Of a stretch of 64,000 nt of DNA, positions 28,967-38,215 are shown piece by piece. The stretch covers positions 124,001 through 188,000 of the forward strand of contig NZ_CANLRL010000006.1 in NCBI RefSeq assembly GCF_947493595.1, in the 5' to 3' direction. Below the pieces are notes generated by a model. The model was not told the origin of the DNA and searched no databases. It saw only the letters and a program-made list of their open reading frames with translations. The DNA comes from an uncultured Shimia sp. (GTDB lineage: Bacteria > Pseudomonadota > Alphaproteobacteria > Rhodobacterales > Rhodobacteraceae). Made by a program: the position numbers and the translations under genes. The first letter of the stretch is position 1, and every line of letters starts with the position of its first letter.

Positions 28967-29461
28967 CTAGGCTTGTGTGAGCACGCCATGTGTGGCCCAG
29001 GCCATCTGCGCATCGGTCTCCACCGCACAGGGCCGCACTTCGCGCAATCGTGCCAAAGCGTCAGATGGTGTTTCCCCTCCATCAAGCAGCACGCGCAGCA
29101 AAACCATACCTGAACGGCCGCACCCCCCCTTGCAGTGAATCAAGACGCGCGCGCCTGCGGCCACTTGCCCTGCCACATCCTCACAAAGCGCCGCCCACCG
29201 CACTCCCTCCTGTTCCGATGGGTTCTGAAAATCAACAATAGGCCTGTGCCACCACGCAATCTGATGCTCAGCCAACAGCGTTCCAAGGCCTTGCGCACCC
29301 GCCGCATCCAGTTCGTGCGCTTCGGTCAAAGTCAGGACCAGAGACGCCCTCCAAGCCGAAATGGTCTCAACAGCTTCCGCCACATCTCCATCGCCGCCCG
29401 GGATCGGGGAAATTCCCAGAGCACCTTCACCGAGCTCTAAAGTTGCAATCGCGAATCCCAT
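28967..29461 (-). CDS. Dual-specificity / tyrosine phosphatase family protein
   Basis: A 164-residue protein with the cysteine phosphatase P-loop HCKGGCGRSG (HCxxGxxRS/T), where the Cys is nucleophile and the Arg binds phosphate. The general-acid region would lie in the preceding DFQNPSEQE loop. Bacterial members act on phosphotyrosine or other small phosphates; the substrate is not known here. Confidence 0.8.
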   Translation of the reverse strand: MGFAIATLELGEGALGISPIPGGDGDVAEAVETISAWRASLVLTLTEAHELDAAGAQGLGTLLAEHQIAWWHRPIVDFQNPSEQEGVRWAALCEDVAGQVAAGARVLIHCKGGCGRSGMVLLRVLLDGGETPSDALARLREVRPCAVETDAQMAWATHGVLTQA

Positions 29462-29572
29462 TTTTCATCCTTTGCCTGAGTGTGCCTGGACAGAGGATTA
29501 CAACCCCTGCCGAGTCGTCGACTCACCCGATTTTTGATACAATGTGACGCCTCTTTTCAGGAGGACCAACCC

Positions 29573-29851
29573 ATGAAACTCAAGACAATTTTCCTAACCA
29601 CAACTTTAATTCTAGCGTCCGCAAGCCTCGCAACGGCCGGTATCGGCAACGGCAAAGGCGTCGACAAAGGCAACAAAAATGGCTGGGGCGATTCTGGCGG
29701 CGGCTATGACGGCAAATCTCCCAAAGGCCTCAACGTGAGCGGTGACAACGGTCGCGTAGATAATGGCGGCGGCAATGGTGGTGAGAACCTTGAAGGCAAC
29801 ACCCCCAACAAAAACGGTGAAGACGGCGGCGGTGACGACGATCCAAATTGA
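29573..29851 (+). CDS. Small secreted glycine/asparagine/aspartate-rich protein
   Basis: A 92-residue protein. An N-terminal signal peptide (LKTIFLTTTLILASASLATAG) is followed by a low-complexity mature part of about 70 residues dominated by Gly, Asn, Asp and Lys (GNGKGVDKGNKNGWGDSGGG). It ends in an acidic GGGDDDPN. A perfect AGGAGG at about 29559 sets the start, and a strong terminator follows, so it forms its own unit. I do not recognise a family; ion binding or an intrinsically disordered surface role are possible. Confidence 0.7.
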   Translation: MKLKTIFLTTTLILASASLATAGIGNGKGVDKGNKNGWGDSGGGYDGKSPKGLNVSGDNGRVDNGGGNGGENLEGNTPNKNGEDGGGDDDPN

Positions 29852-29881
29852 TGTGATCTGACGCTTCATTCACAACAATCG

Positions 29882-29908
29882 AACGCCCTGCAAATTGCAG
29901 GGCGTTTT
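29882..29908 (+). terminator. Terminator after the glycine-rich protein gene
   Basis: AACGCCCTGCAA/TTGCAGGGCGTT is a perfect inverted repeat ending in TTTT, 31 bases after the stop codon. Confidence 0.85.
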
Positions 29909-29977
29909 GCACATGGAGTTGCTGGACGCAGACCGTTCCAGCGCATAGTTTGCCAAGGACAAACGGCACGAGGCACC

Positions 29978-31753
29978 ATGACCGACTCTCCAGACACCGC
30001 CTATCAGGTTCTCGCACGCAAATACCGCCCCGAAACCTTTGCGGATCTGGTTGGGCAGGACGCGATGGTGCGCACCCTGAAAAACGCCTTTGAAGCGGAT
30101 CGGATTGCGCAGGCCTTTGTCATGACCGGCATCCGCGGCACCGGCAAAACCACCACCGCGCGGATCATCGCCAAAGGCATGAACTGCATCGGCCCCGATG
30201 GCGGCTCTGGCCCCACCACCGAGCCCTGTGGTGTCTGCGAGCATTGCACCGCCATCATGGAAGGCCGCCACGTCGACGTGATGGAGATGGACGCCGCCTC
30301 CCGTACCGGTGTGAATGACATCCGCGAAATCATCGATTCCGTGCACTACCGTGCCGCCTCCGCGCGCTACAAGATCTACATCATCGATGAGGTGCACATG
30401 CTCTCCACCAGCGCGTTTAACGCGTTGTTGAAGACGCTTGAGGAACCGCCCGCGCACGTAAAATTCATCTTTGCCACCACCGAGATTCGCAAAGTCCCGG
30501 TCACGGTACTGTCGCGCTGCCAACGCTTTGATCTGCGCCGCATTGAGCCCGAAGACATGATTGGCATGTTGACCCGCATCGCCACATCCGAGGGTGCGGA
30601 GATTGCCGACGATGCGCTTGCGCTCATCACCCGCGCGGCTGAAGGCTCTGCACGGGACGCCACCTCTCTGCTGGACCAAGCGATTTCCCACGGTGCTGGA
30701 GAAACCACCGCGGATCAAGTCCGTGCCATGCTGGGGCTTGCGGACCGGGGCCGCGTGCTCGACCTGTTTGACATGATCCTTCGCGGCGATGCCGGTGGCG
30801 CACTCAACGAGCTGTCCGCCCAATATGCCGCTGGGGCTGATCCGATGGCGGTGCTGCGCGATCTGGCGGAGATCACCCACTGGGTCTCAGTGGTGAAGAT
30901 CACCCCTGAAGCTGCCGAAGACCCCACTGTCAGCCCGGACGAACGCGCCCGTGGTCAGACCATGGCGACCGACTTGCCGATGCGCGTGCTCACCCGCATG
31001 TGGCAGATGTTGCTCAAAGCACTTGAAGAAGTCGCCGCCGCGCCCAACGCCATGATGGCCGCCGAAATGGCGATCATTCGCCTGACCCACGTCGCGGACC
31101 TGCCCAGCCCGGAAGAACTTGTGCGCAAACTGCAAGACACGCCCCCTCCCCCCACACCACCCAACGGTGGTGGCGGCTACGGTGGTGGCCCAGGCGCAGG
31201 TAGCACCAATGCACAAGGCGGCCCAATGGCTGGCGGTAGTGGCCCAATGCATGGCGCGCCAACAGCCCACGCCGGCGGCGGCACCGTGACAGCGCTGGCC
31301 GTGCAGAACGACGCTGCTCTGGCCAAATACCCAACCTTTGAACATGTAGTGGAACTGATCCGCCAACGCCGCGACGGCGTGCTGCGCGTGCATGTCGAAG
31401 AATACGTGCGCCTCGCCAACTACCAGCCCGGCCGCATCGAGTTTCAACCCGCGCCCGGTGCCCCCAACGATCTGGCGCAAAAGCTGGGCAGCCAACTGCA
31501 ACGCTGGACCGGCACCCGCTGGGCGGTGATCTTGGTGAACGAAGGCGGTGCGCCTTCGATTGCCGAAATCCGCGACGCCGCTGAAAACGAAATGCGCGAG
31601 CAAGCGCTGGGCCACCCGCTGGTACAGGCGGTGATGGAAGCCTTTCCAAAATCTAAAATCACCGACATCAAATCCCGTCGTGAATTGGCAAATGAAGCGC
31701 TTGCAGAAGCTCTGCCCGAGGTCGAAGACGAATGGGATCCGTTTGAAGAGTGA
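29978..31753 (+). CDS. dnaX: DNA polymerase III subunit gamma/tau
   Basis: A 591-residue clamp-loader ATPase. YQVLARKYRPETFADLVGQD is the usual opening; Walker A is GIRGTGKTTTAR, the zinc module has CGVCEHC, Walker B is IIDEVHML, and the SRC sensor motif follows in VLSRCQRFDLR. After residue about 375 there is a Pro/Gly-rich linker (TPPNGGGGYGGGPGAG), then the tau-specific C-terminal domain. No slippery A-run was seen at the domain junction, so only tau may be made. First gene of dnaX-ybaB-recR. Confidence 0.96.
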   Translation: MTDSPDTAYQVLARKYRPETFADLVGQDAMVRTLKNAFEADRIAQAFVMTGIRGTGKTTTARIIAKGMNCIGPDGGSGPTTEPCGVCEHCTAIMEGRHVDVMEMDAASRTGVNDIREIIDSVHYRAASARYKIYIIDEVHMLSTSAFNALLKTLEEPPAHVKFIFATTEIRKVPVTVLSRCQRFDLRRIEPEDMIGMLTRIATSEGAEIADDALALITRAAEGSARDATSLLDQAISHGAGETTADQVRAMLGLADRGRVLDLFDMILRGDAGGALNELSAQYAAGADPMAVLRDLAEITHWVSVVKITPEAAEDPTVSPDERARGQTMATDLPMRVLTRMWQMLLKALEEVAAAPNAMMAAEMAIIRLTHVADLPSPEELVRKLQDTPPPPTPPNGGGGYGGGPGAGSTNAQGGPMAGGSGPMHGAPTAHAGGGTVTALAVQNDAALAKYPTFEHVVELIRQRRDGVLRVHVEEYVRLANYQPGRIEFQPAPGAPNDLAQKLGSQLQRWTGTRWAVILVNEGGAPSIAEIRDAAENEMREQALGHPLVQAVMEAFPKSKITDIKSRRELANEALAEALPEVEDEWDPFEE

Positions 31754-31851
31754 GCCATTCTAGCGCTTAACGCTATTTGCCATCAAACCCTTGTTTATAA
31801 GCCACCTGATCCGTATCTAGGCGGCAAGCAATCACATTTAGGAGAGACCCA

Positions 31852-32196
31852 ATGCTCAAAGGACTCGGCAATCTCGGCGACATGGCCGGCATGATGAAAA
31901 AAGCCCAGGAAATGCAGACCCGCATGACCGACATGCAGGACGAGCTGCACAACATCATGGTGGTGGGCGAAAGCGGCGCCGGTCTGGTGAAAGCCACCGC
32001 CTCTGCCAAGGGCGAGCTGAAAGCATTGGACATCGATCCTTCGATCTTCAACGGCGACGACAAGGAAGTGGTCGAAGACCTGATCCTGGCCGCAATCAAA
32101 GACGCGCAAACCAAAGCCAGCGACCGCGCGCAAGAAGAGCTTGGCAAAATCACCTCCGAGCTTGGCTTGCCAGCGGACATGAAACTGCCGTTCTAA
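31852..32196 (+). CDS. YbaB/EbfC family nucleoid-associated protein
   Basis: A 114-residue protein starting MLKGLGNLGDMAGMMKKAQEMQ, with the usual N-terminal amphipathic helix, GLVKATASAKGELKALDIDP strands and a C-terminal helix. Members form dimers that bind DNA. It is preceded by AGGAGAG, about 100 bases after dnaX, and precedes recR as in most bacteria. Confidence 0.94.
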   Translation: MLKGLGNLGDMAGMMKKAQEMQTRMTDMQDELHNIMVVGESGAGLVKATASAKGELKALDIDPSIFNGDDKEVVEDLILAAIKDAQTKASDRAQEELGKITSELGLPADMKLPF

Positions 32197-32262
32197 GGTA
32201 GGTGTGTTCCGGGTTGGTTCTTGCTATAGTCCAACAAAAGGCATGCCAGAAAAGGCCCGGAC

Positions 32263-32853
32263 ATGAGCAGTTCCGAAATTGACACACTGATAGAGATGAT
32301 GGCCAAGCTGCCCGGGCTTGGCCCCCGCTCAGCCCGGCGCGCGGTGCTGCACCTGATCCGTAAACGCGCACTTTTGCTCACACCATTGTCTGACGCCATG
32401 TTGCAGGTCGCCGCCACCGCGCGTGAATGCCTGAACTGCGGCAACGTGGGCACCTCCGATATTTGTGACATCTGTTCTTCCGAGAAACGCGCCACCGGTG
32501 TGCTGTGCGTGGTCGAAGACGTGGCTGACCTCTGGGCCATGGAACGGGCGCAGGTGTTTGACGGCCGCTATCACGTACTTGGTGGCACTCTCTCCGCGCT
32601 AGAAGGTGTTGGCCCTGAAGAGCTCTCTATCCCGCGCCTGATGGACCGCGTTGTCAGCGAAGGGATCTCTGAGGTCATCCTCGCGCTCAACGCCACCGTG
32701 GATGGCCAAACCACTGCGCACTACATTGCGGACCAATTGGAAGAGCACGTGCGCCTGACATCTCTGGCGCAGGGCGTGCCGGTGGGGGGCGAGCTGGATT
32801 ACCTCGACGAAGGCACCATCAGCGCGGCCCTGACAGCCCGCAAAACCCTCTAA
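32263..32853 (+). CDS. recR: Recombination mediator RecR
   Basis: A 196-residue protein acting with RecO and RecF to load RecA at single-strand gaps. [23 protein letters not shown] forms the helix-hairpin-helix. The C4 zinc finger is CLNCGN...CDICSS, and the Toprim domain begins [14 protein letters not shown] and contains [19 protein letters not shown]. The C-terminal [20 protein letters not shown] is highly conserved. Confidence 0.96.
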   Translation: MSSSEIDTLIEMMAKLPGLGPRSARRAVLHLIRKRALLLTPLSDAMLQVAATARECLNCGNVGTSDICDICSSEKRATGVLCVVEDVADLWAMERAQVFDGRYHVLGGTLSALEGVGPEELSIPRLMDRVVSEGISEVILALNATVDGQTTAHYIADQLEEHVRLTSLAQGVPVGGELDYLDEGTISAALTARKTL

Positions 32854-32863
32854 TCCTCCCCTA

Positions 32864-32898
32864 AAACAAAAAAGGCCGCGCTGGGTAAGCACGGCCTT
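32864..32898 (-). terminator. Terminator after the DUF1013 regulator gene
   Basis: A 10-bp stem AAGGCCGCGC/GCACGGCCTT with one wobble position, flanked on the left by an A-rich run that reads as T on the minus strand. It ends the minus transcript and probably also slows the converging recR transcript. Confidence 0.7.
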
Positions 32899-32921
32899 CC
32901 AATCTTGTACTGTTACAGCGC

Positions 32922-33677
32922 TTACCGCGGCTGCTCTTCCTCATCGCCACCCGGCAAGTTGAAGAAGCTGTCCGCATCCGCAAAGTCGTCGTCAGAGCGC
33001 TTATCGGTGTCATCTTCATCGTCATCCGCCAGAGAGAAGGTCTCCAGACCCTCAATCGAGGTCGGCATCTTCGGCTCCGCGTCCATCTCCAGCGATTGCT
33101 CGGTAGAGACCAGCTTACGACGCTCGTCATCCGACATCACAACGCCTTCGGCAGCGCGCTTAGCCGCAGCCTTCTGAACTGCTGCGTCAAGCTCAGACTG
33201 CTTACACAGGCCCAGAGCCACAGGATCAATCGGCTGAATGTTCGCGATGTTCCAGTGGGTCCGCTCACGAATCGCCTGGATGGTTGGCTTGGTGGTGCCC
33301 ACCAGTTTGCTCACCTGACCGTCAGACAGTTCCGGGTGGAACTTCACCAGCCACAGAATAGACGCAGGGCGGTCTTGGCGCTTGGACAGCGGGGTGTAGC
33401 GTGGGCCGCGGCGTTTTTCTTCACCAGACGCCGCTGCGTTGAACTTGAGCTTCAGTTTCGCCAGCGGATTTTTCTCCGCTGCATCGATGTCCGCTTGAAC
33501 CAGCTGGTTGTTGGTGATCGGGTCAAACCCCTTCACGCCCGCAGCCACATCGCCATCTGCGATGCCCTGAATTTCCAGCTCGTGCATGCCAACAAAATCC
33601 GCGATCTGTTTGAAGCTGATCGTGGTGTTGTCCACCAGCCAGACGGCAGTGGCTTTGGGGTGCAGCAGCTTGGCCAT
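32922..33677 (-). CDS. DUF1013 family cell-cycle transcriptional regulator (TrcR-like)
   Basis: A 251-residue protein starting MAKLLHPKATAVWLVDNT, which is the hallmark of the alphaproteobacterial DUF1013 family; characterised members are cell-cycle regulators named TrcR. A helix-turn-helix-like segment reads LSDGQVSKLVGTTKPTIQAIRER. The last 60 residues are acidic and disordered (DDDEDDTDKRSDDDFADAD). It stands alone between convergent recR and divergent RNase T2. Confidence 0.85.
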   Translation of the reverse strand: MAKLLHPKATAVWLVDNTTISFKQIADFVGMHELEIQGIADGDVAAGVKGFDPITNNQLVQADIDAAEKNPLAKLKLKFNAAASGEEKRRGPRYTPLSKRQDRPASILWLVKFHPELSDGQVSKLVGTTKPTIQAIRERTHWNIANIQPIDPVALGLCKQSELDAAVQKAAAKRAAEGVVMSDDERRKLVSTEQSLEMDAEPKMPTSIEGLETFSLADDDEDDTDKRSDDDFADADSFFNLPGGDEEEQPR

Positions 33678-33831
33678 ATCTCTACTCCTTACGACGTTTT
33701 TCCCCTGAAAAAGGATACAGATTTCCCGGCGCCTGACTTTTGCCAGACGGCACCGATGGTCTGGTGCGGGTTTCCGTTGTAGGGGAACTTGAGCCCGATA
33801 TAGTGCGGCTGAACAAAAAAGGAAAGAGTGA

Positions 33832-34470
33832 ATGCGTTCATTGCTGGGTATAGCCCTTGCCCTGTTGGTTTCTGGGCAGGCAATTGCCGACGGCGATAAA
33901 GCCGGTGAGTTTGACTATTATGTGCTGGCACTCAGCTGGTCCCCCAACTGGTGCGCCATCGAAGGCGACGCCAAAGGCAGCCCGCAATGCGATGACAGCG
34001 AAGACTTTGGCTGGGTTATGCATGGTCTCTGGCCACAGTATCATCGCGGCTGGCCGTCTCACTGCGTCACATCAGAACGCAATCCGCCGCGCCATGTGAC
34101 CAACTCTATGGCCGACATCATGGGCACCTCTGGCCTGGCTTGGTACCAGTGGAAGAAGCACGGCAAGTGTTCCGGCCTGTCCGGCGAAGACTACTTCGCC
34201 ACCGCGCGCAAAGCCTATGAGAGCGTCACCCGCCCGGCTGTGTTCCGCAAGCTAGACAAAACCGTGAAACTGCCCGCCTCCGTGGTGGAGGATGCATTCC
34301 TCAAAGCCAACCCACAGCTTGAGCCGGACATGCTGACCATCACGTGCCGTGACAGCTTCATTCAGGAAGCCCGCGTGTGTTTGTCCAAAGACCTGACACC
34401 GGTGCCCTGCGGCCGAGACGTAATCAAAGACTGCACGCTCCCCAACGCGCGCTTTGATCCCGTCCGCTAG
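33832..34470 (+). CDS. Ribonuclease T2 family protein
   Basis: A 212-residue exported RNase. A signal peptide ends near AIADG. The two catalytic segments are HGLWPQYHRGWPSHC (CAS I) and WKKHGKCSGLSGEDYF (CAS II), with histidines in each and the acid or Lys between. LALSWSPNWC opens the fold and further cysteines allow disulfides. It cleaves RNA to 2',3'-cyclic phosphates in the periplasm, matching E. coli RNase I in role. Confidence 0.92.
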   Translation: MRSLLGIALALLVSGQAIADGDKAGEFDYYVLALSWSPNWCAIEGDAKGSPQCDDSEDFGWVMHGLWPQYHRGWPSHCVTSERNPPRHVTNSMADIMGTSGLAWYQWKKHGKCSGLSGEDYFATARKAYESVTRPAVFRKLDKTVKLPASVVEDAFLKANPQLEPDMLTITCRDSFIQEARVCLSKDLTPVPCGRDVIKDCTLPNARFDPVR

Positions 34471-34850
34471 ACCTTATTGATACGCAGCGCGCCTCCACGC
34501 GCGTCTGCGCATTTCTCTGCGGAGAAATCGGCGCTGTCCGCACTGGTGTTCACAGCCTTCACTGTGCCGGCGCTGCGGCGCATGTAAAACGGCACAAAGC
34601 CCTCCGCGATCCCCGACCGGGACATGGCGTTCATTTCACCACAATAGACCCGATCGCCATTGCTCAGCGCCATAATCTCAAAGTTCTGAAACCGCGCTTC
34701 GCCAGGGAGGTCCGTCTGGACCGCCAATTGGTTTTTGGCCCAATACACCTCACCGGGTTCCAGCGGTGCGGATTTGGTTGAAACTTTTGTGGTGCCACCG
34801 GAGCAGCCCGTGGCCGCCGCGATTACCAAAAAAAGTGCCACCTTATACAT
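34467..34850 (-). CDS. Hypothetical lipoprotein
   Basis: A 127-residue protein with a signal sequence ending AAATGCSGG, which fits a lipobox with Cys16 as the modified residue. The mature part contains NGDRVYCGEMNAMSR and further cysteines and is probably a small beta domain. I do not recognise a family. The gene converges on the RNase T2 gene and overlaps its stop by four bases. Confidence 0.7.
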   Translation of the reverse strand: MYKVALFLVIAAATGCSGGTTKVSTKSAPLEPGEVYWAKNQLAVQTDLPGEARFQNFEIMALSNGDRVYCGEMNAMSRSGIAEGFVPFYMRRSAGTVKAVNTSADSADFSAEKCADARGGALRINKV

Positions 34851-34925
34851 CTCAAAACTCCCAGGTCGTGTCTCCGTTGGTCAGAGAAACACCATGAGAA
34901 TGCGGCTGAAAGGCGGCAAAAATGC

Positions 34926-34958
34926 AGAAAACCCGGCCCATTCAGGACCGGGTTTTCT
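34926..34958 (-). terminator. Terminator after the F0 ATP synthase operon
   Basis: GAAAACCCGG, an 11-base loop and CCGGGTTTTC form a 10-bp stem with T runs on both strands, 27 bases past the atpF stop. Confidence 0.8.
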
Positions 34959-34984
34959 TAAACTTGTTCAGACAATCAGCAGGC

Positions 34985-35548
34985 TTAGTGCAGCTTGGCG
35001 TCTACTTCAGAGATACCAGCGTCGATCAGCTTGTTGGCTTGCGCCGCTGTCATCTGCTGGGAAATCACGTCACGAGCTGCGCTTACGGCGACAACAACCG
35101 CCTGATCGCGAACTTCTTTGACAGCCGCGGCTTCTGCCGAGGCAATCTGGTCTTCCGCAGCGGCCAGACGGCGCGCGATAGAAGCTTCCAGATCAACTTT
35201 TGCCTGGTCCGCAGCTGCCTGAGCTTCGCTCTTGGCGTGCTCTACGATGCGGGCAGCTTGCTCCTGAACTTCTTTCTGTTTGCGCTCATAAGACGCCAGA
35301 ACCGTCTGGGCTTCCTCACGCAGGGCGCGGGCTTCGTCCAGTTCGGATTTGATGTCGTCTGCACGTTTGTCCAGAAGGCCGCCCAGAATGGAGGGCACTT
35401 TGAAGTACATCAGGATTGCGACAAACAGGATAAAACCCAGTGTCACAATAAAGTCAGTGTTGCGCAGCGAGAAGAATGGACCGCTTGCGGCCAGCGCCGG
35501 GGTGGCGCTCAGCGCCATGACAGCTGCAACTGTGGTCAGTTTACGCAT
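34985..35548 (-). CDS. atpF: F0F1 ATP synthase subunit b
   Basis: A 187-residue peripheral stalk subunit. Its N-terminus, MRKLTTVAAVMALSATPALAAS, looks like a cleavable signal peptide and precedes the expected membrane helix (TDFIVTLGFILFVAILMYFKVP). A long alanine-rich coiled coil follows (KRADDIKSELDEARALREEAQ). It pairs with b' encoded 5 bases upstream. F1 genes are not in this window. Confidence 0.94.
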   Translation of the reverse strand: MRKLTTVAAVMALSATPALAASGPFFSLRNTDFIVTLGFILFVAILMYFKVPSILGGLLDKRADDIKSELDEARALREEAQTVLASYERKQKEVQEQAARIVEHAKSEAQAAADQAKVDLEASIARRLAAAEDQIASAEAAAVKEVRDQAVVVAVSAARDVISQQMTAAQANKLIDAGISEVDAKLH

Positions 35549-35553
35549 GTGTC

Positions 35554-36075
35554 TTAGCCCTTCATCTGCGCATCAACGGCTTTTGCCACATCCGCATCAT
35601 CAGCTGTGCCACCCAGGGCAGATACCAATTCAACAGTGGTGGTGTTGGCCACGTCTTTGATGCTTTCCAGCGCACCGGCACGGATCGCGGCAATCGCCTT
35701 CTCCGACTCGGCAGCCTTCGCTGCAATATCTGCGTCCGCCTTTTCGGTGGCCGCGTTCAGGTCAGCCTGGATCTCCGCTTTGGCTTCGGCAACGATACGC
35801 GCTGCTTCGGCTTTGGCGTCGGCGAGGGCTTTGTTGTAAGCCTCTTCCGCTTCCACGGCTTTCGCCTTCAGCTCTTCAGCTGCGGCGATGTCATTCGTAA
35901 TGGTCCCCTGACGCTCTGCCAGAACCGCAGCGATGCGCGGCAGCGCAATGCGCGACAGGACGAGGTAGATCACAACAAGTGTGATCAGAAGCCAGACCAC
36001 CTGGTTGCCCCAAAACGAGGGTTCCAGCTGCGGCATTGGATGTACCGCTTCAGCGGCGTTGGTATTGGTCGCCAT
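35554..36075 (-). CDS. atpG: F0F1 ATP synthase subunit b'
   Basis: A 173-residue b-type stalk subunit. It opens [48 protein letters not shown], giving one membrane helix, and continues as a helix rich in Ala, Glu and Lys. Having both b and b' is typical of photosynthetic bacteria and many alphaproteobacteria. The symbol atpG (also atpX or atpF') is used for b' in related genomes. Confidence 0.93.
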   Translation of the reverse strand: MATNTNAAEAVHPMPQLEPSFWGNQVVWLLITLVVIYLVLSRIALPRIAAVLAERQGTITNDIAAAEELKAKAVEAEEAYNKALADAKAEAARIVAEAKAEIQADLNAATEKADADIAAKAAESEKAIAAIRAGALESIKDVANTTTVELVSALGGTADDADVAKAVDAQMKG

Positions 36076-36156
36076 AGCGTCCTCCTTGGGAACTTCCTGG
36101 TTACACTGGGTGAGCGCGTGGCGCCCACCCAGCCGTAAGGATGTATTCCGCTAGGC

Positions 36157-36381
36157 TTAGACGGCGAACATCAGCAGCAGAGCGATCAGGAACGAGAAGA
36201 TGCCCAGTGCTTCTGCAAACGCGATGCCGATGAAGAGAGTTGCAGTCTGGGAAGCAGCTGCGGATGGGTTGCGCAGAGCGCCGGCCAGGAAGTTGGCAGC
36301 AACGTTACCAACACCAAGTGCTGCGATGCCTGTACCCATGCCTGCGAGACCTGCGCCGATGTGTGCGAGTTGACCTTCCAT
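36157..36381 (-). CDS. atpE: F0F1 ATP synthase subunit c
   Basis: A 74-residue proteolipid with two membrane helices. The polar loop is GALRNPSAA, with the conserved RNP, and the proton-carrying glutamate lies in the second helix ([14 protein letters not shown]). Several copies form the rotor ring. A ribosome binding site AGGAG precedes the ATG. Confidence 0.97.
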   Translation of the reverse strand: MEGQLAHIGAGLAGMGTGIAALGVGNVAANFLAGALRNPSAAASQTATLFIGIAFAEALGIFSFLIALLLMFAV

Positions 36382-36436
36382 GAGTGTATCTCCTTACGAT
36401 TGGAAGTTAATAGATAGAGTTCGAGTTCTGGGACCG

Positions 36437-37195
36437 TTAGTGCGAAGGATGCAGCGCATCTTTCAGATATACACAGGTCAGAATGGTAAAGACGTAGGCC
36501 TGGATGAAGGCAACAAGCACCTCAAGGCCATACATTGCGGTGATCGCGACCACGGACACCGGGCTGATCACCGCCACAGCAGCAAAGCCTGCGAACACTT
36601 TGATCACGGCGTGACCGGCCATTACGTTGCCTGCCAGACGAACGCTGTGACTCACCGGACGGACAAAGTAGGAAATCACTTCGATCACGGCCAGCACCGG
36701 ACGCAGCGCCAGCGGCGCGCTGGACACCCAGAACAGGCCAAGGAAGCTTGCGCCGTTTTTCACAAAGCCAACAACGGTCACGGTCACAAACACCAGCAGC
36801 GCCAGCACGATGGTCACGGCAAAGTGGGATGTGGTTGTGAAGGAACCAGGGATCAGACCCAGGAAGTTGGACATCACGATGAACATGAACAGCGTCATGA
36901 TATATGGGAAGAACTTGACGGCGTCTTTGCCGGCTACGTCTTCGACCATTTTGTAGATGAAGCCATAGGCCAGCTCACCGATGGACTGTCCGCGGCTCGG
37001 GATGATCGCGCGACGACGTGTGCCCACAACCATCATGGCAACTACCGCCACAACAGCCAGCGCCATCCACAGGGTGACGTTGGTGATGGTGAACAGGCCA
37101 ACTTCGTGGCCGCCAAACAAAGGCTTCACCAGAAACTGATCCATTGGGTGGAATTCTAGGCCGCCTTGTTCTGCGCCGTGTGCTTCGCTTGCCAC
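36437..37195 (-). CDS. atpB: F0F1 ATP synthase subunit a
   Basis: A 252-residue membrane subunit forming the proton half-channels. [15 protein letters not shown] opens it, [16 protein letters not shown] follows, and the essential arginine lies in [14 protein letters not shown]. The last helices contain [25 protein letters not shown]. It starts 2 bases after the atpI stop. Confidence 0.97.
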   Translation of the reverse strand: MASEAHGAEQGGLEFHPMDQFLVKPLFGGHEVGLFTITNVTLWMALAVVAVVAMMVVGTRRRAIIPSRGQSIGELAYGFIYKMVEDVAGKDAVKFFPYIMTLFMFIVMSNFLGLIPGSFTTTSHFAVTIVLALLVFVTVTVVGFVKNGASFLGLFWVSSAPLALRPVLAVIEVISYFVRPVSHSVRLAGNVMAGHAVIKVFAGFAAVAVISPVSVVAITAMYGLEVLVAFIQAYVFTILTCVYLKDALHPSH

Positions 37196-37197
37196 GT

Positions 37198-37527
37198 TCA
37201 GTCCCTCTCGTCTCTCTCAGTGGCCTCAGCCACTTGTTTCTTTTCGATCTCTTTGGCGCTGTTCAGCATCGTTTTGACGCCAGCGGCCAGACCAAGCATT
37301 GTAAACAGCACCAGAAAAATCGGGATTGTCCCGAACAGGCTGTCCAGCCCGTATCCGATGCCAAATCCGATCCCAAGACCGGAAACCATTTCGATGACCA
37401 TGCGCCAGGCCAAATTGGCCGCCGAATAGTGCTCATCAGCGCGGGGTTTTGGGTCTTGAGCCTTCTTGGCTGCTGCGATCCGGTCCTCCAGACGTTTCAT
37501 CTGGTCTTTGTGGTCGGTCTCGCTCAC
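37198..37527 (-). CDS. atpI: AtpI-type ATP synthase assembly protein
   Basis: About 109 residues from a GTG at 37527 (a TTG at 37533 is also in frame). A charged N-terminus ([19 protein letters not shown]) precedes two membrane helices ([24 protein letters not shown] and [18 protein letters not shown]) linked by DSLFGTIP, the usual AtpI/Mg-permease pattern. It heads the F0 operon and helps assemble the c-ring. Confidence 0.9.
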   Translation of the reverse strand: MSETDHKDQMKRLEDRIAAAKKAQDPKPRADEHYSAANLAWRMVIEMVSGLGIGFGIGYGLDSLFGTIPIFLVLFTMLGLAAGVKTMLNSAKEIEKKQVAEATERDERD

Positions 37528-37867
37528 GCGCAATTAACCCCTCGCTAACGTTGGCGCATTGCTACGGTGCAGCACGTTCTGAGTCAATGCGTGAATCGAG
37601 GTTGCGGCAATCGGCATAAATCATTGAAAACATTCACGATAACCCCAACCCCATGATGACTGGCCGTCGACCATTGTTGCCTGACTGCCTCAATTCCCGC
37701 CTCACGACGATATTCAACGATTTGGTTGATCTTTGCCGCGCCGCGGCTCTGGCACCCGCATTTCTGGTTCGGTCTGACCCATTGCTGACGCTAATGGATT
37801 GCCCCTAGGGCGCTCCGGGCGCGCCCCTTCATTGACCCCACCCGCCCTCACCCGTTAGGCAGGGCGC
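37528..37867. other. Intergenic region between atpI and the ArsR-type gene
   Basis: About 340 bases without a gene, lying between divergent atpI and the ArsR-type gene, so it should hold both promoters. I see no clear -35/-10 pair. A GGGCGC-TCCGG-GCGCCCC-like hairpin lies near 37808-37828, close to the ArsR-type start, and may be an operator or a leader structure. AT content rises around 37611-37645. Confidence 0.4.
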
Positions 37868-38215
37868 ATGTCAAATCCACTCGACACCGTCTTCTCTGCC
37901 CTCGCTGACCCAACACGGCGCGCGATCCTCAACATGTTGCTTGAGGATGATATGGCCGTGACCGATGTGGCGGAGCCGTTTGACATCTCTCTCGCCGCAA
38001 TTTCCAAACACCTGGTGATCCTGACCAAAGCTGGCTTGATTGCACAAGAGAAACGCGGGCGGGTGAAGTGGTGCAAACTGCAACCGGACGCCATGCGTGC
38101 CGCCTCGGTCTGGATGCAGGGCTTTGGGCAATTTGAACCGGTCAATCTGGATGCCTTTGAGCGCTTCCTTGAAACCGAGCTTACGCCGCCGTCTCCCGCA
38201 GACACGCCCGAATAA
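37868..38215 (+). CDS. ArsR/SmtB family transcriptional regulator
   Basis: A 115-residue winged helix protein. LDTVFSALADPTRRAILNMLLEDDMAVTDVAEPFDISLAAISKHLVILTKAGLI covers the helix-turn-helix, and EKRGRVKWCKL forms the wing. No metal-binding ELCVC motif is present, so it is of the SdpR/YczG-like group that often controls a neighbouring SRPBCC or DUF gene. Its end overlaps the converging DfsB-like gene by 35 bases. Confidence 0.9.
   Translation: MSNPLDTVFSALADPTRRAILNMLLEDDMAVTDVAEPFDISLAAISKHLVILTKAGLIAQEKRGRVKWCKLQPDAMRAASVWMQGFGQFEPVNLDAFERFLETELTPPSPADTPE

Noticed and set aside
31100-31270. Programmed frameshift to make the short gamma form in dnaX
   Set aside because: No A-AAA-AAG-type slippery run and no strong stem were seen at the end of the ATPase part.
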